A DNA stretch of 64,000 nt from contig CANAZG010000001.1 in assembly GCA_947365965.1 (NCBI GenBank), forward strand, positions 101,689 through 165,688. The letters run 5' to 3'. The position numbers and the translations under genes were made by a program. Under the pieces are notes generated by a model. That model was given only the letters and a program-made list of their open reading frames with translations, searched no databases and was not told the DNA's origin. Positions within the stretch are counted from its first letter, which is position 1; each line of letters opens with the position of its first letter. Positions 48,203 through 57,486 of this stretch are shown in pieces. This stretch comes from an uncultured Clostridia bacterium. GTDB lineage: Bacteria > Bacillota > Clostridia > Oscillospirales > Oscillospiraceae.

Positions 48203-48661
48203 TTGAAGATATCCGCCAAAAGCCGCTATGCCCTGCACCTGATGCTGGCTCTGGCCATGCAGGGGGAGGGCGTAAACCTGTCCGTAAAGTCCGTGGCCGA
48301 GCAGCAGGGCATCAGCGAGAAGTATCTGGAGCAGATCATTCCCGTGCTGGTGCGCAGCGGTCTGGTGCGCAGCGTCCGGGGTGCCCGGGGGGGCTACCAT
48401 CTGGTGAAGAGCCCGGAGGACTACACCGTGGGTCTGATCCTGCGGACCGTGGAGGGGAGCATCTCCCCCGTCTCCTGTCTGGACGATGAGGTGAACCAGT
48501 GCGCCCGGTGCAAGGAGTGCGTCACTCTGGATCTGTGGGAGCAGGTGGACCAGGCCATCAGCAACGTGGTGGACCACGTGACCCTGGCCGATCTGGTGGA
48601 CAAGCAGCGGCGCATTGACGCCCGATGCACCGCTGGCCGGGGACAGCGGGGGAACTGCTGA
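48203..48661 (+). CDS. Rrf2/IscR-family transcriptional regulator
   Basis: A 152-residue regulator. The winged helix has ISAKSRYALHLMLALA and QGISEKYLEQIIPVLVRSGLVRSVRGARGG; the cysteine cluster CLDDEVNQCARCKEC could hold an iron-sulfur cluster, as in IscR. The start is TTG 48203 after GGGAGGGAGGGG; no ATG is in frame at this position. It lies just before nifS and nifU, as for iscR-iscS-iscU, so it probably senses iron-sulfur status and controls that pair and itself. Confidence 0.92.
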   Translation: MKISAKSRYALHLMLALAMQGEGVNLSVKSVAEQQGISEKYLEQIIPVLVRSGLVRSVRGARGGYHLVKSPEDYTVGLILRTVEGSISPVSCLDDEVNQCARCKECVTLDLWEQVDQAISNVVDHVTLADLVDKQRRIDARCTAGRGQRGNC

Positions 48662-48758
48662 GCGCCTGCTCCATATTGCAGCGCCTGCGGCGCAGCAGAC
48701 GTTTTACGGAGCGGAGGACCGGCAAAGAGGAGAATGGCACGGCTTCTGAAAAAAGAGC

Positions 48759-48823
48759 TTGACTTTTTCCCCTCTCCGCCGTATGATAGGGATACAAGTA
48801 ACTCCTATTTCCATATAGGGATT
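48759..48823 (+). promoter_or_regulatory. Promoter and putative Rrf2 operator of nifS-nifU
   Basis: TTGACT at 48759-48764 and TATGAT at 48782-48787 with a 17-bp spacer form a strong sigma-A promoter. TCCTA (48803-48807), eight bases and TAGGGATT (48816-48823) lie just past the expected transcription start, matching the arrangement in the rrf2 promoter. Confidence 0.7.
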
Positions 48824-48874
48824 TAGGAGAAGATGCCGGGGACACGCCCCGAAGGAAGAAAGAAGGAACCGCCC

Positions 48875-50062
48875 ATGTTTGTTTATGCTGACAACGCGGC
48901 AACCACCGCCATGAGCAAGGCCGCCATTGACGCCATGACCCCCGCCATGCACCAGCTCTACGGCAACCCCAGCAGCCTCCACCAGAAGGGCCGGGAGGCC
49001 AACTACGCGCTGATGGACGCCCGGGAGACCGTGGCCCGGTGCCTCAACGCCCAGCCCAGGGAGATCTACTTCACCGGCTGCGGCACGGAGTCGGACAACT
49101 GGGCCATCACAGAGGGGGCTCGTCTGGGGGCGGAGCAGGGCAAGAAGCATATCATCTCCGACGCCATTGAGCACCACGCCGTGCTCCACACCCTGGCCAA
49201 GCTGGAGAAGCAGGGCTTTGAGGTCACCTACCTGCCGGTCCACGAGGACGGCCTGGTGCGCTTGGATGAGCTGGCCGCCGCCATCCGGCCGGACACCTGC
49301 CTTGTCACCATCATGTTCTCCAACAACGAGATCGGCACCATCCAGCCCATCCGGGAGATCGGGGCCCTGTGCCGGGAGCGGGGGGTCCTCTTCCACACCG
49401 ACGCGGTCCAGGCGGTGGGCCACCTGCCCATAGACGTGGCGGCGGACAACATCGACATGCTCTCCCTCTCCGGCCACAAGTTCCACGCCCCCAAGGGCGT
49501 CGGCGCACTGTACTGCAAGAGGAGCGTGCCCATCAGGAACTTCATCGAGGGCGGCGCTCAGGAGCGGGGCCGCCGGGGCGGCACCGAGGCCATTCCGGCC
49601 ATCCTGGCCATGGCGGCGGCCATGAAGGACAGCTGTGAGCACATGGAAGAGAACATGGCCCGCGTCTCCGCCATGCGGGATAAGCTCATCGACGGGCTGA
49701 GCAAAATCCCCCGCTCCCGCTGCAACGGCAGTCCGGACCACCGGGCCCCGGGCATTGTCAGCTTCTGCTTCGAGGGCATCGAGGGGGAGAGCCTGCTGCT
49801 GCGGCTGGATCTGGCGGGCATCTGCGCCAGCTCCGGCAGCGCCTGCACCAGCGGCTCCCTGGACCCCAGCCACGTGCTGCTGGCCCTGGGTATGCCCCAC
49901 GAGATCGCCCACGGCTCCCTGCGGCTGAGCCTGTGCGAGTACAACACCATGGAAGAGGTGGAATATATTCTCCAGCAGGTGCCGGAGGTGGTGCGCACCC
50001 TGCGGGAGATGAGCCCCGTGTGGTCCCACATGCTGGAGACCATGGCGGACCCGTATCAATAA
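48875..50062 (+). CDS. nifS: Cysteine desulfurase (NifS/IscS)
   Basis: A 395-residue fold-type I PLP enzyme that takes sulfur from cysteine for iron-sulfur cluster assembly. MFVYADNAATT opens it, the Schiff-base Lys is Lys202 in SGHKFHAPKG, and the persulfide Cys is Cys324 in SSGSACTSGSLD. ATG 48875 was chosen over an upstream in-frame start because of the GAAGGAA site and the family N terminus. NifU follows after 39 bp. Confidence 0.95.
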   Translation: MFVYADNAATTAMSKAAIDAMTPAMHQLYGNPSSLHQKGREANYALMDARETVARCLNAQPREIYFTGCGTESDNWAITEGARLGAEQGKKHIISDAIEHHAVLHTLAKLEKQGFEVTYLPVHEDGLVRLDELAAAIRPDTCLVTIMFSNNEIGTIQPIREIGALCRERGVLFHTDAVQAVGHLPIDVAADNIDMLSLSGHKFHAPKGVGALYCKRSVPIRNFIEGGAQERGRRGGTEAIPAILAMAAAMKDSCEHMEENMARVSAMRDKLIDGLSKIPRSRCNGSPDHRAPGIVSFCFEGIEGESLLLRLDLAGICASSGSACTSGSLDPSHVLLALGMPHEIAHGSLRLSLCEYNTMEEVEYILQQVPEVVRTLREMSPVWSHMLETMADPYQ

Positions 50063-50101
50063 AAGGATTTTCATCAGGATCAGAAAGGACGATTAAACGC
50101 T

Positions 50102-50554
50102 ATGGCAATGGAATACAGTGAAAAGGTGATGGAGCATTTCGCCCATCCCCACAACGTGGGCACCCTGGAGGACGCCAACGGCGTGGGCGAAGTGGGCAAC
50201 GCCAAGTGCGGCGACATCATGCGCATGTACCTGAAGATCAGCGACGACGAGATCATTGAGGACGTGAAGTTCCAGACCTTCGGCTGCGCCTCCGCAATCG
50301 CCACCAGCTCCATCGCAACGGACATGATTAAGGGCCGGCCCCTCAAGGACGCCCTCACCCTGACCAACAAGGCGGTGGTGGAGGCTCTGGACGGCCTGCC
50401 GGCGGTGAAGATCCACTGCTCGGTTCTGGCGGAACAGGCGGTAAAGGCCGCCGTGGCGGACTACTACAAGCGCAAGGGCGTGCCCTTTGAGTCCCCCTGC
50501 GACCAGTGCGGCGGCGAGGGCTGCTGCGGCCACGACCACGGCGGCGAGGAGTAA
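50102..50554 (+). CDS. nifU: Iron-sulfur cluster scaffold protein (NifU/IscU-like)
   Basis: A 150-residue scaffold with the three ligand cysteines Cys36 (GNAKCGD), Cys62 (FGCASAIATSS) and Cys106 (KIHCSVL). An extra Cys/His-rich tail (CDQCGGEGCCGHDHGGEE) follows the usual end and could bind an additional metal or cluster. It accepts sulfur from NifS. Its stop is followed by large hairpins. Confidence 0.95.
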   Translation: MAMEYSEKVMEHFAHPHNVGTLEDANGVGEVGNAKCGDIMRMYLKISDDEIIEDVKFQTFGCASAIATSSIATDMIKGRPLKDALTLTNKAVVEALDGLPAVKIHCSVLAEQAVKAAVADYYKRKGVPFESPCDQCGGEGCCGHDHGGEE

Positions 50555-50607
50555 CTCATCCTGCGGTGTGCGGGCCGCACAAAAAATTATTGTTTCGAAA
50601 ACATAGG

Positions 50608-50648
50608 ACGGAGGAGTGGTGCAGCTCAACACTGCACCACTCCTCCGT
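50608..50648. terminator. Very stable hairpin after nifU
   Basis: A 17-bp perfect stem, ACGGAGGAGTGGTGCAG with its exact complement, loop of 7, lies 54 bp after nifU. There is no T-run, so it might act as a terminator with a factor, an mRNA end stabiliser or a relic of a palindrome. Confidence 0.5.
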
Positions 50649-50757
50649 CTCCTGTCCAAGGTCCTTTTGTTGTCCCAACACCCCAGAGAATCCCGGCATG
50701 GCGGGCTTCTCCGGGATGCTGGGGCAGCTCCTGGTGTGCTTCTCTTTTGGGGTACCC

Positions 50758-50901
50758 CTACAGATCGTCCGCGTCCTGCACCGGCTCCTCCCAAGGATCT
50801 GCCGGCGTGCCGGTCCAGCTGCCCTGGGGGTCCGTCTTGGCGGACTGCCAGACCGTCAGGTCCATAGCCTTGGCCATGGGGTCCTTCTTTTTCTCCTTCA
50901 A
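50758..50901 (-). CDS. Small conserved-type acidic protein, TTG start
   Basis: A 47-residue protein: LKEKKKDPMAKAMDLTVWQ, then a Thr/Asp/Pro-rich tail ending PVQDADDL. I recall the tail pattern (GSWTGTPxDPxxxPVQDADDL) from small proteins in Firmicutes of unknown function. TTG 50901 has GGGGAGGGA six bases upstream; ATG 50877 would give a 39-residue product. The frame is the only plausible gene in the 470 bp between nifU and glgP. Confidence 0.6.
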   Translation of the reverse strand: MKEKKKDPMAKAMDLTVWQSAKTDPQGSWTGTPADPWEEPVQDADDL

Positions 50902-50913
50902 ATCGCTTCCCTC

Positions 50914-50938
50914 CCCTGCCGGGCCATGCCCGGCAGGG
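50914..50938. repeat. GC hairpin upstream of the small acidic gene
   Basis: An 11-bp perfect stem (CCCTGCCGGGC, loop CAT, GCCCGGCAGGG) lies about 13 bp before the TTG start on the minus strand. It could control access to the ribosome site or be a terminator remnant. Confidence 0.5.
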
Positions 50939-50979
50939 TCAGTGTTCCCCGGCCCCATGCGCCCTATGAGAGGAAAATT

Positions 50980-51006
50980 CCGGCCGGGAGACTGTCTCCC
51001 GGCCGG
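50980..51006 (-). terminator. Terminator of the glg locus
   Basis: A 12-bp perfect stem (CCGGCCGGGAGA, loop CTG, TCTCCCGGCCGG) followed on the minus strand by AATTTTCC, 18 bp after the glgP stop. Confidence 0.85.
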
Positions 51007-51023
51007 ATAAATTAAAGACGCGA

Positions 51024-53459
51024 TTACTTCTTATAGGGCACGTGCCAGATGGTGTCGGCGTAGTCCGCAATGGACCGGTCCGCGGCAAAGATGCCAGACC
51101 GGGCGATGTTGTGCAGGCTCATCTGGTTCCACTTGGTGCGGTCCGCGTAGGTCTCCACCATCCGCCGCTCAGCGGCGCAGTAGGAGGCGAAGTCCGCCAG
51201 GAGCATATACTCGTCCGCCATGGAGCCGTTGTGGCCCAGCAGCAGATACTGCACCAGATCGTCGTAGCGCACGCCGTCCTTGAAGCCGTTGCTGATCTGA
51301 TCCAGCACACGGTGCAGGTTCGGATCCCGGGTGTAGATATTGAAGGGGTTGTAGCCCATGTCCCGCATCTCCTTGACCTCCTCGGTCTTCAGTCCGAACA
51401 GGAACATGTTCTCGTCCCCCAGCACCTCGTGCATCTCCACGTTGGCCCCGTCCAGGGTACCCACAGTCAGCGCGCCGTTCATCATGAACTTCATGTTGCC
51501 GGTGCCGCTGGCCTCCTTGCCGGCGGTGGAGATCTGCTGGCTGACCTCGCTGGCGGGCATGAGGACCTCCGCCATGGACACACGGTAGTTCTCCAGGAAG
51601 AAGACCTGCAGTTTGTCCTTGCACAGGGGATCGTTGTTGATCTGGCCGGCCAGGGAGTTGATGAGCTGGATAATCCGCTTGGCCACCGCGTAGCCCGGCG
51701 CGGCCTTGGCGCCGAAGAGGAAGGCGTGGGGCCGGATCTCCATGTTGGGGTTATCCCGCAGCTGGTTGTAGATATGGATGATGTGCATCACATTGAGCAG
51801 CTGCCGCTTGTACTCGTGGAGCCGCTTGACCTGCACATCGAAGATAGCGTCCGGGTTGATGAGGAAGCCCTGGGTCTTCTTGGCGTACTTGGCAAAGGCG
51901 GCCTTGTTGGCCTGCTTGATCTGCTCTAAGCGCAGCAGCACCTCCTTGTCATCCGCGAACTTATCCAGCAGAGGCAGGGCCGCGCCGGGGTGGCGCAGAT
52001 AGTCGTTGCTGCCGGTGAGGTCGCAGATGAGCTTGTCCAGGCCCGGGTTGATCTCCGCCAGCCAGCGGCGGTGGTCAATGCCGTTGGTGACGTTCTTGAA
52101 CTTCTCCGGCTCCATGCCGCAGGCGTCCTTAAACACATCATGGCGCAGAATGTCGCTGTGGAGGGCGGACACGCCGTTGACGGCCATGCCGCCGGCAATG
52201 CACAGGTTGGCCATGCGCACCTCGCCGTCCCAGATGACGGCCATGTTGCGCACCTTGCTCTCGTCGCCCCGGTAGAACTCGGTGACCTTCACCTGCCAGC
52301 GGCGGGCGATCTCGCAGAGGATCTGCCAGATGCGGGGCAGCAGGGTCTGCATCAGGGTCTGGGGCCAGCGCTCCAGGGCCTCGGCCAGCACGGTGTGGTT
52401 GGTGTAGGCCACAGAGTGGACCGTGATGTTCCAGGAGGTCTCCCAGTCCAGGCCCGCGTCGTCCATGAGGATGCGCATCAGCTCGGGGATGACCAGGGCG
52501 GGGTGGGTGTCGTTGATCTGGATGACGTTCTTCTCGTGGAAGTTGGTCAGCGTGCCGTAGGCCTGGATATGCTTGCGGACAATGGACTGGACCGTGGCGG
52601 AGACGAAGAAGTACTGCTGGCGCAGGCGCAGGCTCTTGCCCTCGTAGTGGTTGTCCTCCGGATAGAGCACCTTGGCGATGGCCTCGGCCATGGCCCGGTC
52701 CTCGCCGGCCCGCAGGTAGTCGCCCTGATTGAACACGCTCATGTCAATGGGCGTGGGGCTCTTGGCGTCCCACAGGCGCAGGGTGTTGGTATGGCCGGTG
52801 TCGTAACCGGCCACGGACATGTCGCAGGGCACGGCCAGCACCTTGGTGTAGTCCTCGTTGACCACGTGGAGCCGGTCCCCGTCCCAGAACTCCCGCAGGG
52901 TGCCGCCGAAGTGGACCTCCTCCACCTCGTCCGGACGGGGGATCAGCCACGCGTCGCCCTGGTCCTTCCAGTTGTCGGGGAGCTCCATCTGCTGGCCGTC
53001 CACGATCTTCTGCTTGAAGATGCCCAGCTCATAGCAGATGGAGTAGCCGCAGGCGGGGATCTCCAGGGTGGTCAGACTGTCCAGGTAGCAGGCCGCCAGA
53101 CGGCCCAGGCCGCCATTGCCCAGGCCGGCGTCCGGCTCCATGTCGAAGATGTGGGCGGGCTTGAAGCCCATCTCCTCGATGGCCTCCCGCATGGGCTGGA
53201 GCACGCCCAGGTTGTAGGCGTTCTTCATCAAAGACCGGCCCATGAGGAACTCCAGGGACATGTAGTGGACCTGCTTGAGCTGCTTTTTGCGGATCTTCCG
53301 GCGGGTCTCCACGGCCTGAATGCTCATCTGATCCCGCAGGACCATGGCGCAGGCCTTCATCATATTCGCTTCGGTGGCCTCCTCCACGGTGCAGCCAAAG
53401 TTGAGGCTCAGCTTCTCGCTGATCGCCTGCTTCATGGAGCTCTTGGTGTATTTCTCCAT
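51024..53459 (-). CDS. glgP: Glycogen / alpha-glucan phosphorylase
   Basis: An 811-residue phosphorylase. The N-terminal half has EFLMGRSLMKNAYNLG and DAGLGNGGLGRLAACYLDS; the catalytic half has VTNGIDHRRWL, FDVQVKRLHEYKRQLLN and the PLP-lysine motif EASGTGNMKFMMNG. It releases glucose-1-phosphate from glycogen by phosphorolysis. It is the last gene of the glycogen locus, 71 bp after glgA, and probably shares the glgA promoter. Confidence 0.97.
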   Translation of the reverse strand: MEKYTKSSMKQAISEKLSLNFGCTVEEATEANMMKACAMVLRDQMSIQAVETRRKIRKKQLKQVHYMSLEFLMGRSLMKNAYNLGVLQPMREAIEEMGFKPAHIFDMEPDAGLGNGGLGRLAACYLDSLTTLEIPACGYSICYELGIFKQKIVDGQQMELPDNWKDQGDAWLIPRPDEVEEVHFGGTLREFWDGDRLHVVNEDYTKVLAVPCDMSVAGYDTGHTNTLRLWDAKSPTPIDMSVFNQGDYLRAGEDRAMAEAIAKVLYPEDNHYEGKSLRLRQQYFFVSATVQSIVRKHIQAYGTLTNFHEKNVIQINDTHPALVIPELMRILMDDAGLDWETSWNITVHSVAYTNHTVLAEALERWPQTLMQTLLPRIWQILCEIARRWQVKVTEFYRGDESKVRNMAVIWDGEVRMANLCIAGGMAVNGVSALHSDILRHDVFKDACGMEPEKFKNVTNGIDHRRWLAEINPGLDKLICDLTGSNDYLRHPGAALPLLDKFADDKEVLLRLEQIKQANKAAFAKYAKKTQGFLINPDAIFDVQVKRLHEYKRQLLNVMHIIHIYNQLRDNPNMEIRPHAFLFGAKAAPGYAVAKRIIQLINSLAGQINNDPLCKDKLQVFFLENYRVSMAEVLMPASEVSQQISTAGKEASGTGNMKFMMNGALTVGTLDGANVEMHEVLGDENMFLFGLKTEEVKEMRDMGYNPFNIYTRDPNLHRVLDQISNGFKDGVRYDDLVQYLLLGHNGSMADEYMLLADFASYCAAERRMVETYADRTKWNQMSLHNIARSGIFAADRSIADYADTIWHVPYKK

Positions 53460-53530
53460 AGGGGTTTCTTCCTCTCTTCCAGTTGGTATGGTGGGACATG
53501 GGGAGCGTCCCGCTCCCCCAGGACAAGCTT

Positions 53531-54964
53531 TTAGGAGCAGATGGTGCGGTAGATGTCGTTATAGGCCTCCGCGCTACGCTTCCAGCTGAAGTCCTCGGTC
53601 ATGCCGGAGGTGCGCAGGCCCTGGAAAGCGGTGGGGTTATTGTAGTAGAGATCCACCGCCTGACGGATGACGTAGAGCATGTCGTTGCTGTTGTAGTCGG
53701 CAAAGGTGAAGCCGTTGCCCGCGCCGCACCAAGCCTCGTAGGGATGCACGGTGTCCTTGAGCCCGCCGGTCTCCCGGACGATGGGCACGGTGCCGTAGCG
53801 CATGGCGATCATCTGGGCCAGACCGCAGGGCTCGCTCTTGGAGGGCATGAGCAGCAGGTCCGCGCCGGAGTAGATATTCATGGCAAGGCCCTCGTTGTAG
53901 CCCCGGTACAGGGCCATGCGGCCCTTGTACTGGCCCAGCTTCTGCTCAAAGAACTGCGCATAGTTCCAGTCCCCGCTGCCCAGGACCACGAACTGGCAGT
54001 TGAGGTCCATGATCTGGTCAAAGACCTTGCAGATGAGATCCAGGCCCTTGTGGCTCACCAGACGGCTGACAATGCCAATCACCGGCACGTCGGGGTCCAC
54101 AGCCAGCCCCACCTGCTTCTGGAGGGCGGCCTTGCACGCGGCCTTGCCGTCCATCTTCTTGACGGAGTACTTGGCGGGGATGCCGGCGTCCACGGCGGGG
54201 TCATAGCGGACCATGTCAATGCCGTTGAGCACGCCATAGACCTTGCCGGCATTGCGCTGCATGACGCTCTCCATGCCGTGGGCAAAGTAGGCGAAGCGCA
54301 GCTCCTGGGCGTAGGTGGGGCTGACGGCGGTGATGGCGTCGCAGGTCATCAGCGCGCCCTTGAGCAGGTTCACATCCCCGTCCATGGCGATGGTGCCGTC
54401 GGCAAACCAGCCCGGCGCCAGACCGAAGAGGTCCTCCAGGGTCTCCTTGCCGTAGCGGCCCTGGTACTCGATATTGTGCACCGTAAACACGGTCTTGATC
54501 CCCCGGACCTCCCGCCAGCGCACGCACTCATCCTTGAGGTAGATGGGCACCAGGGCGGTCTGCCAGTCGTTGCAGTGGATGACCTGGGGCATGAAAGCCA
54601 GAGCGGGCAGCAGGGCTACCACGGCCCGGGAGAAGAAGCCAAAGCGCTCGCCGTCGTCATAGTGGCCGTAGAGGGCGTCCCGCTTGAAGTAGTACTCGTT
54701 GTCCACAAAGTACCACTGCACACCGTCCCGCTCCATCTGGAACAGGCCGCAGTACACCCGCCGCCAGCCCAGGGGCACCTCGATGTTGCACACAAAGCTC
54801 ATCTGATCCTTCCACTTGTCGGATACCCGCTGGTAGAGAGGAAGGATCACCTCTACCTCGTTGCCCGCCTTGGCCAGCGCCTGGGGCAGGCTGCCGGCCA
54901 CGTCGGCCAGGCCGCCGGTCTTGCAGAAGGGAACCGCCTCAGAGGCAGCAAATAAGATCTTCAT
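53531..54964 (-). CDS. glgA: Glycogen synthase (ADP-glucose dependent)
   Basis: A 477-residue GT5 enzyme. KTGGLADVAGSLPQAL is the ADP-glucose-binding motif; the C-terminal half has GIVSRLVSHKGLDLI, LLMPSKSEPCGLAQMIAMRYG and RETGGLKDTV. It extends alpha-1,4-glucan chains with ADP-glucose made by GlgC. It has its own promoter behind a terminator, separate from glgBCD. Confidence 0.96.
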   Translation of the reverse strand: MKILFAASEAVPFCKTGGLADVAGSLPQALAKAGNEVEVILPLYQRVSDKWKDQMSFVCNIEVPLGWRRVYCGLFQMERDGVQWYFVDNEYYFKRDALYGHYDDGERFGFFSRAVVALLPALAFMPQVIHCNDWQTALVPIYLKDECVRWREVRGIKTVFTVHNIEYQGRYGKETLEDLFGLAPGWFADGTIAMDGDVNLLKGALMTCDAITAVSPTYAQELRFAYFAHGMESVMQRNAGKVYGVLNGIDMVRYDPAVDAGIPAKYSVKKMDGKAACKAALQKQVGLAVDPDVPVIGIVSRLVSHKGLDLICKVFDQIMDLNCQFVVLGSGDWNYAQFFEQKLGQYKGRMALYRGYNEGLAMNIYSGADLLLMPSKSEPCGLAQMIAMRYGTVPIVRETGGLKDTVHPYEAWCGAGNGFTFADYNSNDMLYVIRQAVDLYYNNPTAFQGLRTSGMTEDFSWKRSAEAYNDIYRTICS

Positions 54965-55024
54965 AAGAGAAAAGACCTCCTTTATAGATGGAAAGCAGCC
55001 TGAAGCTGCTCAGGACATGACTTA

Positions 55025-55053
55025 AGTATACCGTGGCGGAGCTGAAAAGTAAA
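55025..55053 (-). promoter_or_regulatory. Promoter of glgA-glgP
   Basis: On the minus strand TTTACT (55053-55048) and TATACT (55030-55025) are exactly 17 bp apart, 60 bp before the glgA start. Confidence 0.65.
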
Positions 55054-55100
55054 GGGTTTTCAGCGCGACAGGGCCGCCGCGGGAAAAACTGTAGAAATGG

Positions 55101-55133
55101 ATAAAGAGGGGGAGGAAATCTCCCCCCTCTTTA
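55101..55133 (-). terminator. Terminator or attenuator after glgD
   Basis: An imperfect stem of ATAAAGAGGGGGAG with its complement (one bulge) lies 10 bp after the glgD stop, with a short T-run further along on the minus strand. Confidence 0.65.
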
Positions 55134-55142
55134 TCGCAAAAT

Positions 55143-56261
55143 TTACACCTTGCTGTCCTTGGCAATGACCATGGGGTAGTTCTCGTGGCCCATCAGGGTC
55201 CGTGCGTCGGCCACCTCCACGTTCTTATCAGCGATCACGTGGTGGAGCACCGCGTCACGGCTGACAGTGACATCCTGCATGAGGATGCAGTTCTTCACCT
55301 CCGCGCCCCGGGCCACGCTGACGCCCCGGAACAGGATGGAGTTCTCCACCGTGCCCTCGATGGTGCAGCCGTCGGCCACCAGGGAGTTGCAGCAGGCCCC
55401 GGTGGGATCCAGGTAGGTGGAGGCGTCGTTGCGCTCCTTGGTATGGATAGGCCTCGCGGCGGGGAACACCTCCCTGCGGATGGCCGGGTCCAGCAGCTCC
55501 AGGGAGCGGGTATAGTACTCCTTCAGGCTGCGGATCTGGGCGGCGTAGCCGTCCCATACGTAGCTGTGGATATGGAGGGAGGACGCCTTGGCCTGGAGCA
55601 CCGCGCCCCGGAAGCTGGTCTGGTCGTGGCTCATGCACTCGTCCACCAGATCCAGCAGAAGCTGCTTGGACAATACGTAGATCTCCAGAGCCCGGTGGCA
55701 CCCCGTCCGGTCCCGGAGGGGGAAGAGGACCTCCCCTACCCTGCCCTCGTTATCCAGGCGGAAGAAGGTGACGTCGCAGTCCGAGTCCACGTTGCTGGTG
55801 CACACGGCGGTGATGTCCGCGCCGGAGGCCAGGTGGGCCTGATACACGTCCTGAAGGGGGATGTTGATGATGAGGTCGCTGTCCGCCAGCACCACATGGC
55901 TCTGACGGATGCCCTCCAGGTAGGAGCGCACGCCGGCCAGGGCCTCCATCTTGCCCCGGAAGCCGCCGGAGCCGCCCCGGGTCCCCTCGCTGGCAAAGGG
56001 AGGCAGCAGGCGCAGTCCGCCGTGCTTGCGGCTCAGATCCCAGTCCTTGCCGGAGCCCAGGTGGTCCAGAAGGCTCTGGTAGCTGCCGCCCATGACCACG
56101 CCCACGTCGGTGATGCCGGCGTTGACCATGCTGCTGAGGATGAAGTCGATGATCCGGTAGCGCCCCGCGAAGGGGACGGAGGAGGGGGTGCGGTTGGCGG
56201 TCAGCTCCCGCAAATCGTTGTGCTTCTCATAGGAGAAGATGATTCCGTGCAGTCCTTTCAT
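55143..56261 (-). CDS. glgD: GlgD, regulatory paralogue of ADP-glucose pyrophosphorylase
   Basis: A 372-residue nucleotidyltransferase-like protein. It keeps [20 protein letters not shown] and a C-terminal left-handed beta-helix with hexapeptide repeats, but the N-terminal GGxGxRL pyrophosphate loop of active enzymes is replaced ([11 protein letters not shown]). In Firmicutes GlgD is a non-catalytic subunit that activates GlgC. The start is ATG 56261 with AAGGAGGTG upstream; it overlaps glgC as ATGA, which supports the heteromer. Confidence 0.95.
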   Translation of the reverse strand: MKGLHGIIFSYEKHNDLRELTANRTPSSVPFAGRYRIIDFILSSMVNAGITDVGVVMGGSYQSLLDHLGSGKDWDLSRKHGGLRLLPPFASEGTRGGSGGFRGKMEALAGVRSYLEGIRQSHVVLADSDLIINIPLQDVYQAHLASGADITAVCTSNVDSDCDVTFFRLDNEGRVGEVLFPLRDRTGCHRALEIYVLSKQLLLDLVDECMSHDQTSFRGAVLQAKASSLHIHSYVWDGYAAQIRSLKEYYTRSLELLDPAIRREVFPAARPIHTKERNDASTYLDPTGACCNSLVADGCTIEGTVENSILFRGVSVARGAEVKNCILMQDVTVSRDAVLHHVIADKNVEVADARTLMGHENYPMVIAKDSKV

Positions 56262-57466
56262 CTGGACACCTCCTTGTGATCGCGGTTGAGCATGGAATTG
56301 GGCGCCACCACTTCGCCCGCGCCGATGGCGGTGCCGGGGCCCAGAACCGTAACGCCCCACTTCTCGGGGTCACAGTTCTCCGGGTTCTCCCCCACCGTGG
56401 CCCCCGCCTCCACCTGGCAGTTCTCGCCCAGGATGGCGTAGCGCACCACGCTGCCCCGCTTGACCGTGACGCCGGGCATGAGCACGGAGTAGCTGACCTC
56501 GGCCCCCTCCTCGATGCGCGCGCCGTGGGAGAGGACGGAGTTCTTCACCGTGCCGCTGATCTCGCAGCCCTGGGTAACCACGCTGTGCTCCACCAGGGCG
56601 GTCTTGCTGATGAAGGCCGGGGGCTCGCTGGGCAGGCGGGCGTAGATGGGCCAGGAGCTCTCCAGCAGATCCAGATCTCCTCGGGAGAGCATATCCATGT
56701 TGGCGTCCCAGAGGCTCTCCAGGGTGCCCACGTCCTTCCAGTAGCCGTCAAAGCGGTAGGCGATCATCTTCTCCCCCGCCCCCAGCATCTTGGGGATAAT
56801 GTTCTTGCCGAAGTCGTTGCTGGAGGAGGCGTCCGCCTCATCGGCAACGAGGTATTCCCGCAGCTTCTTCCAGGAGAAGACGTAGATGCCCATGGAGGCC
56901 AGGTTGCTCTTGGGCTCCTTGGGCTTCTCCTGGAACTCCACGATGTTGTCCTCCTTGTCCACGGCCATAATGCCGAACCGGGAGGCCTCGTCCCAGGGCA
57001 CCTCCAGCACGGAGATGGTGCAGGCGGCCTCGGCCTCCTTGTGGGCCTCCACCATCTTGGCGTAGTTCATTTTGTAGATATGGTCCCCGGAGAGGATGAC
57101 CACGTAGTCGGGATCGTACATGTCCACAAAGCCGATGTTCTGGTAAATGGCGTTGGCAGTACCCTTGTACCAGCTGCCCCGCTCTCCCTCCTGCATGTAG
57201 GGGGGCAGGATGTGGACGCCGCCGTCCAGGCGGTCCAGATCCCAGGGCTGGCCGGAGCCGATGTAGCTGTTGAGCTCCAGGGGCTTGTACTGGGTCAGCA
57301 CACCCACGGTGTCGATGTTGGAGTTGGTGCAGTTGGACAGGGGGAAGTCGATGATGCGGTACTTCCCGCCGAAGGGTACGGCGGGCTTGGCCACATCGCT
57401 GGTCAGCACGTACAGGCGGCTGCCCTGTCCCCCTGCCAGGAGCATTGCGATACACTCTTTTTTCAT
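56258..57466 (-). CDS. glgC: Glucose-1-phosphate adenylyltransferase
   Basis: A 402-residue ADP-glucose pyrophosphorylase, the rate-limiting glycogen-synthesis enzyme. [20 protein letters not shown] is the catalytic loop, [15 protein letters not shown] and [12 protein letters not shown] follow, with a beta-helix C terminus. It uses glucose-1-phosphate and ATP, and pairs with GlgD. It lies 20 bp after glgB. Confidence 0.97.
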   Translation of the reverse strand: MKKECIAMLLAGGQGSRLYVLTSDVAKPAVPFGGKYRIIDFPLSNCTNSNIDTVGVLTQYKPLELNSYIGSGQPWDLDRLDGGVHILPPYMQEGERGSWYKGTANAIYQNIGFVDMYDPDYVVILSGDHIYKMNYAKMVEAHKEAEAACTISVLEVPWDEASRFGIMAVDKEDNIVEFQEKPKEPKSNLASMGIYVFSWKKLREYLVADEADASSSNDFGKNIIPKMLGAGEKMIAYRFDGYWKDVGTLESLWDANMDMLSRGDLDLLESSWPIYARLPSEPPAFISKTALVEHSVVTQGCEISGTVKNSVLSHGARIEEGAEVSYSVLMPGVTVKRGSVVRYAILGENCQVEAGATVGENPENCDPEKWGVTVLGPGTAIGAGEVVAPNSMLNRDHKEVSR

Positions 57467-57486
57467 GGCTCTCTCATCCTCTCGTT

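Noticed and set aside
48833..48874. Upstream in-frame extension of nifS
   Set aside because: The extra 14 residues are basic and not found in the family; a ribosome site precedes ATG 48875.
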